In this document: one piece after another, positions 58,853 through 64,000 of the stretch
Position numbering within the stretch: position 1 is the first letter of the stretch
How the letters are laid out: every line of letters begins with the position of its first letter
Origin: Denitratimonas tolerans
GTDB taxonomy: Bacteria; Pseudomonadota; Gammaproteobacteria; Xanthomonadales; Xanthomonadaceae
Direction: 5' to 3'
Length of the DNA: 64,000 nt
Assembly (NCBI RefSeq): GCF_037203605.1
Contig: NZ_JBBDHC010000019.1
Coordinates: forward strand, 1 to 64,000
Translations under genes and position numbers: made by a program
Notes under the pieces: generated by a model
Seen by the model: the letters and a program-made list of their open reading frames with translations, nothing else
The model's database searches: none
Told to the model about the DNA's origin: nothing

Positions 58853-59599
58853 CTACAGCAACCCCTTGGCCTTCAGCGCCGCGACCAGTTCGGCCGCGTC
58901 CTTGACCATCACGCCGCGGCTGCGGCCGGCGGGTGCCTCGTACTTCGTGGTGGTGAGGAAATCGCCGGATTCCACGCCCAGATCCGCCAGCGCCAGGGTT
59001 TCCAGCGGCTTGCTCTTGGCCTTCATGATGTCGGGCAGCTTGATGAAGCGCGGCTCGTTGAGGCGCAGATCGGTGGTGATCACCGCCGGCAGGTCCACTT
59101 CCAGCGTTTCCAGGCCCGCATCGACCTCGCGCACCACGGTGGCGCAGCCATCGGCCACATCGACCTTGCTGGCGAAGGTGGCCTGCGGCCGCCCCCACAG
59201 CGTGGCCAGCATCTGGCCGGTCTGGTTGGCATCGTCGTCGATCGCCTGCTTGCCCAGCAGCACGATGTCCGGCTGCTCCTTCTCGACCAGCTTGAGGAAG
59301 GCGCGCGCCGCGGTGAGCGGCTGCACCGCGCCATCGGCGACGATATGAATGGCGCGGTTGGCACCCATCGCCAGCCCGTTGCGCAGGTGCGGCTGGGCGT
59401 CGGCCGGGGCGATGGTGGCGACGACCACCTCGGTCGCCACGCCTTTTTCGCGCAGCCGCAGCGCCTCTTCCAGCGCGATGTCGTCGAAGGGATTGGGCGA
59501 GAGCTTCACGCCATCGGTCACCACGCCGGAGCCGTCCGGCTTGACCTGGATACGCACGTTGAAATCCACCACGCGCTTGTAGCCGACCAGAATCTTCAT
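58853..59599 (-). CDS. etfB: electron transfer flavoprotein beta subunit
   Basis: A 248-residue AMP-binding partner of EtfA. MKILVGYKRVVDFNVRIQVK, SPNPFDDIALEEALRLREKG, LLGKQAIDDDANQTGQMLAT and REVDAGLETLEVDLPAVITT are family signatures. ATG 59599 is the conserved start; the longer frame to 59662 lacks similarity. The stop codon 58855-58853 lies at the edge of a repeat hairpin. Confidence 0.97.
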   Translation of the reverse strand: MKILVGYKRVVDFNVRIQVKPDGSGVVTDGVKLSPNPFDDIALEEALRLREKGVATEVVVATIAPADAQPHLRNGLAMGANRAIHIVADGAVQPLTAARAFLKLVEKEQPDIVLLGKQAIDDDANQTGQMLATLWGRPQATFASKVDVADGCATVVREVDAGLETLEVDLPAVITTDLRLNEPRFIKLPDIMKAKSKPLETLALADLGVESGDFLTTTKYEAPAGRSRGVMVKDAAELVAALKAKGLL

Positions 59600-59663
59600 C
59601 GGTTTCAGGGTTCCTGAAGGGTTGGAATCAGGGTGGCGGCGCGTGCCGCCGGTCAGGGGCATG

Positions 59664-59669
59664 ATTGTA
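59664..59669 (-). promoter_or_regulatory. candidate -10 box for etfBA
   Basis: On the minus strand TACAAT (59669-59664) matches five of six positions of the -10 consensus and would start transcription about 58 bases before the etfB ATG. The -35 is unclear. A CGCCGGG/CCCGGCG hairpin at 59699-59718 separates it from the upstream ETF-QO gene. Confidence 0.45.
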
Positions 59670-59800
59670 TCGCGGCGGTTCCGAGGACGTGCTCCAAACG
59701 CCGGGCAGCGGCCCGGCGCTGGTTTCAGCCGCCGCCTGCGCCGGCCGAACGATGCCCCGGTGCGCCGCGGCGGTCGCCACGCGATGCGCGCGGCTGCGGG

Positions 59801-61408
59801 CTAGAGGTTCTGGTAGTTCGGCCCGGCACCGCCCTCGGGCGTGACCCAGGTGATGTTCTCGTAGGGATCCTTGATGTCGCAGGTCTTGCAGTGCACGCAG
59901 TTGGCGGCGTTGACCTGCAGGCGCTTGCCGCCGGTGCCGTCATCGACCATTTCGTACACGCCGGCCGGGCAGAAGCGGGTGCAGGGGTTGTCGTATTCCT
60001 TCAGGCACGTCGTCGCGCACACGTCGGTGTTGTGCACGATCAGATGCACCGGCTGGTCCTCATCGTGCTCGGTGGCGGCGAAGTACACCCCGGCGAGGCG
60101 ATCGCGCGGCGGCAGGGTGCGCTCGACATAGTCGCGCCGCGGCTCCTCGTACTCACCCAGCTTGTGCAGGGTGGTCCAGTCGGCCTTGTTCCTGAAGGTC
60201 CACGGCGAGCGCCCGCCGACCACCGTTTCCCAGGCGGCGTTGATCAGGCCGAACCACAGGCCGCGCTTGAAGCCGGGCTTGACGTTGCGCACCGTGCGCA
60301 GCTCCGCCATCGCGGGCGAGGCGCGCAGCTTGGCGTCGAAGCCCTGCGGTGACAGCTCGCTGCCCGCGAGGTGCTCGGCCGCCAGCATCGCCGAACGGAT
60401 CGCCTGGTGGGTGCCCTTGATCTTGGGCACGTTCAAGAGGCCCGCGGTGTCGCCGATCAGGATCGCGCCGGGCATTTCGCACTTGGGCAGCGACTGCCAA
60501 CCGCCGGTGACGATGGCGCGCGCGCCGGCCGAGACGATGCTGCCGCCTTCGAGCAGCGCCTTGACGTGCGGGTGGTTCTTCCACTGCTGGAAGGCTTCCC
60601 AGGGCTTGTAGCGCGGATCGGTGTAGTCGAGCCCGGAAACATAGCCCAGCGCGATGCGGCCCTTGTCCAAGTGGTAAACGAAGCTGCCGCCATAGGTGCG
60701 GCTGTCGGCCGGCCAGCCCATGGCGTGCACGATCTTGCCGGGCGTCACGCGCTCCTCGGGCACCTGCCACAGCTCCTTGATGCCGATGGAATAGCCCTGC
60801 GGATCGCAGCCGCTGTCGAGCCCGAACTTCTCGATCAGGCGCTTGGTGAGGTGGCCGCGCGCGCCTTCGGCCAGCACCGTGACCTTCGCCCTGATGTCGA
60901 TGCCCTGGGTGTAGCCGGGCTTGTGCGAACCGTCCTTGGCCACGCCCATGTCGCCGATGCGCACGCCGCCGACCGAGCCGTCTTCGTTGTAATAAAGGTC
61001 CGCAGCGGCAAAGCCCGGATAGATCTCCACGCCCAGCGCCTCGGCCTGCGGTGCCATCCACGCGCACATCGCGCCGAGCGAGACGATGAAATTGCCGTGG
61101 TTGCGCATGCCCGGCGGCAGGAAGGGGAATTTGAAGCCGCCGGTTTTCGACAGCATCCAGAACTCGTCCTCGGTCGCGGGAATGCAGACCGGCGGCGGGC
61201 TGTCGCGCCAGCCGGGCAGGAGCGCGTCGAGCGGTTCGGGCTCGATCACCGCGCCGGACAGGATCTGTGCGCCGATGGTGCTGGCCTTCTCGATCACGCA
61301 CACCGAAAGCTCCGGCCTGATCTGCTTGAGCCGGATCGCAAAGGCCAGTCCGGCGGGGCCGCCACCCACGGTGACGACGTCGTACTCCATGAACTCGCGC
61401 TCGCTCAT
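59801..61408 (-). CDS. electron transfer flavoprotein-ubiquinone oxidoreductase
   Basis: A 535-residue membrane-associated flavoprotein passing electrons from ETF to ubiquinone. The FAD dinucleotide fold is VVTVGGGPAGLAFAIRLKQI. LSGAVIEPEPLDALLP and GDTAGLLNVPKIKGTHQAIR are family blocks. The C-terminal [4Fe-4S] Cys are in TRFCPAGVYE and NCVHCKTCDIKDP. The start at 61408 gives MSEREFMEYDVV; the longer frame to 61552 runs into a repeat. It shares orientation with etfBA and completes the pathway. Confidence 0.96.
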   Translation of the reverse strand: MSEREFMEYDVVTVGGGPAGLAFAIRLKQIRPELSVCVIEKASTIGAQILSGAVIEPEPLDALLPGWRDSPPPVCIPATEDEFWMLSKTGGFKFPFLPPGMRNHGNFIVSLGAMCAWMAPQAEALGVEIYPGFAAADLYYNEDGSVGGVRIGDMGVAKDGSHKPGYTQGIDIRAKVTVLAEGARGHLTKRLIEKFGLDSGCDPQGYSIGIKELWQVPEERVTPGKIVHAMGWPADSRTYGGSFVYHLDKGRIALGYVSGLDYTDPRYKPWEAFQQWKNHPHVKALLEGGSIVSAGARAIVTGGWQSLPKCEMPGAILIGDTAGLLNVPKIKGTHQAIRSAMLAAEHLAGSELSPQGFDAKLRASPAMAELRTVRNVKPGFKRGLWFGLINAAWETVVGGRSPWTFRNKADWTTLHKLGEYEEPRRDYVERTLPPRDRLAGVYFAATEHDEDQPVHLIVHNTDVCATTCLKEYDNPCTRFCPAGVYEMVDDGTGGKRLQVNAANCVHCKTCDIKDPYENITWVTPEGGAGPNYQNL

Positions 61409-61453
61409 CGGCTGGCTTCCCTTCGGCTGCGTATGTTGGTGCAACGCCGCATT

Positions 61454-61487
61454 GTGCGGGTTTGCGGCAGGGCGGGCAAACCCGCAC
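61454..61487. repeat. GTGCGGGTTTGC inverted repeat
   Basis: GTGCGGGTTTGC (61454-61465) and GCAAACCCGCAC (61476-61487) form a 12-bp stem with a 10-base loop in the short gap between the divergent ETF-QO and amidase genes. It looks like a dispersed palindromic unit, not a terminator, given its place upstream of both genes. Confidence 0.55.
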
Positions 61488-61518
61488 CATGCGCGTTTCC
61501 CGACACGGTCCGCACACG

Positions 61519-62877
61519 ATGGCCCACGACGCCGATTCCCTGCGCAAGGCATCCCTGATCCGCGTGCTGCACGCGCTCGCCGCCGGCCAGGTCAGCAGCG
61601 AGGCGCTGACCCGCGCGTTCCTTGCCGCAATCGAACGCGACCGCGCCCTCAACGCCTGGCTGCACGTCGATGGCGAAGGCGCGCTGGCCGCGGCGCGCGC
61701 CTCCGACGCGCGCCGCGCCTCGGGTGCGCCGCTGGGACGGCTGGATGGCGTGCCGCTGGCGATCAAGGACAACATCGACGTGGCCGGGATGCCGACCACG
61801 CTGGGGCTGCCCGCAGGCGCGGAACCGCCGGCGGCGCGCGACGCCTTCATCGTCGCGCGGCTGCGCGGTGCCGGTGCGGTGCTGCTGGGCAAGACCAGCC
61901 TGGACGAGGCCACCCTGGGAACGGTGGGGCGCAACGCCCATTTCGGCGACGTGGCCAACCCGCAGCTTCCCGGCCGCGCCAGCGGCGGATCCTCCGCCGG
62001 TTCCGCGGTGGCGGTGGCCGCCGGTCACGCGGTCGCGGCGCTGGGATCGGACACGCTGGGCTCGATCCGCATTCCTGCCGCATTCTGCGGCGTGGTCGGG
62101 CTCAAGCCGACCCACGGCGAACTTTCCTCCGGCGGCCTGCGCCCGTCGCTGCGCCGGCTCGACTGCCCCGGCGTGATCGCCCGCAGCGCCGAGGACATCG
62201 CGCCGCTGCTGCAGGTGATGTGCGGGCATGATCCGGACGACCCGCGCTCGCGCCGCCGCCGCGTTGCCCTGGCCGCGCCGGACTGGAATCCGTCCACGCT
62301 GCGGGTCGGCGTGCTGGCCGATGCCGCGTCCGTCGGTGCCGCGCCGGCGGTGATCGCGGCGTTCGATGCGGCCCTGGGCCGCTGCGCGGAACTGCTGGGC
62401 CGGGTGTCGGTATCGCCCTTCCAGCTCGCCGCGCTGGACATCGCCGCCACGCGCCGCGCCGCGCTGCTGATGATGGAAGCCGAGCTGCTGGCGGCGCACG
62501 GCCCCCTGCTCGAAGCCGCTTCGCCGCCGCTTTCGGCGATGCTCGATTTCGCGCGGCGCAAATCCGCCGCCGACTACGCCCGCGCGGACCTGCGCCTGGA
62601 TGCGCACGTGGCCCGGGTGCGGCGGCTGTTCGAGCGTTTCGACGCCCTGCTGCTGCCGGTGTCGCCGCTGCCGCCGCCGGCGGTGGATGCGCCCGAGCCC
62701 CCGAACCTGGCCGACTTCACCGCCCTGGCCTCGCTCGCCGGCTGTCCGGCGCTGGCGCTGCCGCTGGGCGATGGCATCGGCCTGCAGCTGGTGGGCCTGC
62801 CGGGCAGCGACCTGCGGCTGCTGGAGCTGGGCGCGCTGGTGGCGGCCGTGGTGGAAGCCGAGGCCGTTCCGGACTGA
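61519..62877 (+). CDS. amidase-signature family hydrolase
   Basis: A 452-residue Ser-Ser-Lys hydrolase. The catalytic Lys lies in GVPLAIKDNIDVAGMPTT, the cis-Ser in RASGGSSAGSAVAVAAG, and the nucleophile Ser in LGSDTLGSIRIPAAFCG. KPTHGELSSGGLRPSLRRLD follows. GatA is possible in principle, but no gatB/gatC neighbours are present and the protein resembles stand-alone amidases. The substrate is unknown. ATG 61519 is preferred; the frame opens upstream inside a repeat. Confidence 0.9.
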   Translation: MAHDADSLRKASLIRVLHALAAGQVSSEALTRAFLAAIERDRALNAWLHVDGEGALAAARASDARRASGAPLGRLDGVPLAIKDNIDVAGMPTTLGLPAGAEPPAARDAFIVARLRGAGAVLLGKTSLDEATLGTVGRNAHFGDVANPQLPGRASGGSSAGSAVAVAAGHAVAALGSDTLGSIRIPAAFCGVVGLKPTHGELSSGGLRPSLRRLDCPGVIARSAEDIAPLLQVMCGHDPDDPRSRRRRVALAAPDWNPSTLRVGVLADAASVGAAPAVIAAFDAALGRCAELLGRVSVSPFQLAALDIAATRRAALLMMEAELLAAHGPLLEAASPPLSAMLDFARRKSAADYARADLRLDAHVARVRRLFERFDALLLPVSPLPPPAVDAPEPPNLADFTALASLAGCPALALPLGDGIGLQLVGLPGSDLRLLELGALVAAVVEAEAVPD

Positions 62878-62889
62878 TCCGGAACGGCG

Positions 62890-63228
62890 TCAGCCGCGCG
62901 GATCGATCCACACTTCCCCATCCCGCAGCTCGCACGGCACCTCGCGCAGGCTCTGCCCGCGGCAGGGCCCGGCGATGCAGTCGCCGGCGGGAATGGTGAA
63001 GCACGCGCCGTGGGCGGCGCAGACCACGGTGTCGGCATCGACGATGAAACGGCCAGGGGCCACCTCCAGGCGCCGGCCGGCGTGCGGGCAGACGTTGTGG
63101 AAGACGCGCACCTCGTTGCCGCGGCGCAGCGCCAGCAGCGGCGACGGTTCGCCGCCCACCTCGGCATCGAGGCCGGCCGCGCCGCCGTCGGGCAGCGCGT
63201 CGATGACTGAAAGGAAAACGTGGCTCAA
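62890..63228 (-). CDS. Rieske [2Fe-2S] domain protein
   Basis: A 112-residue ferredoxin-like protein. Cluster ligands are visible as VCPHAGRRLE and VVCAAHGACF (Cys-x-His and Cys-x-x-His). The spacing fits Rieske ferredoxins of dioxygenase type. The start is uncertain: TTG 63228 gives a protein of the expected size but has no clear ribosome binding site, while ATG 63318 adds 30 residues of unlikely sequence. It is convergent with the amidase gene, with 12 bases between stops. The electron partner is unknown. Confidence 0.82.
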   Translation of the reverse strand: MSHVFLSVIDALPDGGAAGLDAEVGGEPSPLLALRRGNEVRVFHNVCPHAGRRLEVAPGRFIVDADTVVCAAHGACFTIPAGDCIAGPCRGQSLREVPCELRDGEVWIDPRG

Positions 63229-63316
63229 AGCAGACCCGATGTCACTTGTGGTGGACTGGAACGACCCCGATACTGGGTCTTCGACCCGCTCATTCTGACA
63301 CGCTGGGGATCGATCC

Positions 63317-63574
63317 ATGCGACCGCTGTTCTTCTCGTTCCAGCCTCCGCGCCACCCGATGGCGCGCTTCGCGCTGGGCCTGACCGGGCTGGTGCTGCTC
63401 GGGTTCTTCGGCCTCATCGGCCTCCTGATCGCGGCCGTCGTGCTGGCCGCCTATGCGATCAGGCGGCTGTGGCTGCGCCTGTCCGGCACGCGTCCGGCAC
63501 CGGGACGCCCGCTCGATCCGAACGTGATCGAGGGTGAATTCAGGGTGGTGGAGCGGTCGCGGCTGCCGCGCTGA
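63317..63574 (+). CDS. small membrane protein
   Basis: An 85-residue protein with one or two membrane segments (FALGLTGLVLLGFFGLIGLL, IAAVVLAAYAIRRLWL) and a polar tail (PLDPNVIEGEFRVVE). Small proteins with an ending of this sort recur in xanthomonads; no function is known. ATG 63317 or ATG 63359 may be the start. It overlaps the 3' end of the PilS-like gene by about 35 bases. Confidence 0.6.
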   Translation: MRPLFFSFQPPRHPMARFALGLTGLVLLGFFGLIGLLIAAVVLAAYAIRRLWLRLSGTRPAPGRPLDPNVIEGEFRVVERSRLPR

Positions 63575-64000
63575 TCGCGGAACCCGCCGGCTTCATGCCG
63601 GGCAGGTTTTCCAGCCGCTGCGCATGCGGCAAGGTGATGCGGAAGCAGCTTCCGCCAGCCATCGGCAGATATTCGAGCTTGGCCTGGTTGGCCTCGCACA
63701 GCTGACGCGCGATGTAGAGCCCCAGTCCGTTGCCGTGCTCGTGCGTGGTGACGAAGGGTTCGAAGATCGTGCTCGCCACCTTGGGCGGGATGCCCGGCCC
63801 GCGATCGAGCACCTCGACCACGATGGCCTCGTTCTCGCGCAGGCGTCGCGCCGTCACCGTGATGCGCGCCGGCTCGCCGGGAAGGTGCCCGTGGATCATG
63901 GCGTTCTGCACCAGGCAGCTCACCACCTGATCCAGATGCTGGGGATCGACCATCGCAAGGAGCCGGGAGGGCTGCGCCACCGCACGCAGCTGGGTGGCGT
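63540..64000 (-). CDS. pilS: sensor histidine kinase, PilS-like, C-terminal part (continues beyond the window)
   Basis: The right edge cuts this gene, so only about 153 C-terminal residues are seen. They form the ATP-binding domain: DPQHLDQVVSCLVQNAMIHG (N box), VLDRGPGIP (G1), FEPFVTTHEHGNGLGLYIAR (F and G2 boxes) and LCEANQAKLEYLPMAGGSCF. The last block is close to the PilS sensor kinase of type IV pilus expression as I recall it. Other NtrB-type kinases are possible. The coding sequence is open through position 64000. Confidence 0.7.
   Translation of the reverse strand, partial: ATQLRAVAQPSRLLAMVDPQHLDQVVSCLVQNAMIHGHLPGEPARITVTARRLRENEAIVVEVLDRGPGIPPKVASTIFEPFVTTHEHGNGLGLYIARQLCEANQAKLEYLPMAGGSCFRITLPHAQRLENLPGMKPAGSAISAAAATAPPP

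Noticed and set aside
1..64000. tRNA, rRNA and CRISPR arrays
   Set aside because: No cloverleaf with GTTCGANTC-type arm, no rRNA-like stretch and no regularly spaced direct repeats were seen on reading; a tRNAscan or CRISPR finder run would settle it.

Overview
The window is GC-rich, densely coded, and reads as a chromosome segment of a gammaproteobacterium of the Xanthomonadales (Lysobacterales) group. The pointers are the xanthomonad-style insertion sequence remnants, the fused moaC-moaB gene, a complete mla operon, GTAGGAGCG-type palindromic repeats, and secreted proteins ending in an (I/L)F(A/V)DGFE tail. No rRNA, tRNA or CRISPR array was seen. Species-level placement is not possible from this sequence alone.

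Region by region: 1-1.25 kb is a mobile-DNA scrapyard with an integron attC-like site, a one-gene cassette, and 3' pieces of IS30- and IS3-family transposases. 1.5-14.4 kb carries a TauE/SafE exporter, an S9 peptidase divergent from a TonB-dependent receptor, an M36 metallopeptidase gene broken by one in-frame amber codon, and a DUF2339/DUF3999 membrane pair. 14.4-18.9 kb holds folE and mlaFEDCBA (retrograde phospholipid transport, including the outer-membrane lipoprotein mlaA). 19-26.5 kb carries an esterase, a ComEA-like HhH protein, a beta-helix secreted protein, a DUF454 protein, an ECF sigma/Hanks kinase pair and rph.

The core of the window, about 27.5-51.9 kb, is an anaerobic nitrate-respiration and molybdenum block. 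Rhodanese-MoeB plus modABC follow yicC. Then come a TehA/SLAC1-type transporter, a small periplasmic sulfite-oxidase-fold protein, a TonB-dependent receptor, modE, a fused narK1-narK2, a PpiC isomerase, narGHJI, a DUF7009-like gene and mobA-moaE-moaD-moeA-moaCB-moaA. Molybdate is imported (ModABC, perhaps the receptor), sensed (ModE) and built into Mo-bisMGD cofactor (Moa, MoeA, MoeB, MobA). The cofactor is inserted into NarG with help from NarJ and perhaps the PpiC protein, while NarK exchanges nitrate and nitrite. Four FNR/DNR-type 14-bp palindromes precede key units. At three of them a plausible -10 box lies exactly where a class II (-41.5) activator site would put it. The moa operon also carries a convincing Moco riboswitch directly ahead of moaA.

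52-64 kb is mostly housekeeping: an aspartic-protease/RimK pair, an OmpR-type two-component system, metF, etfBA with repeats between the genes, ETF-ubiquinone oxidoreductase, an amidase, a Rieske ferredoxin-like protein, and the 3' end of a PilS-like kinase running off the right edge.
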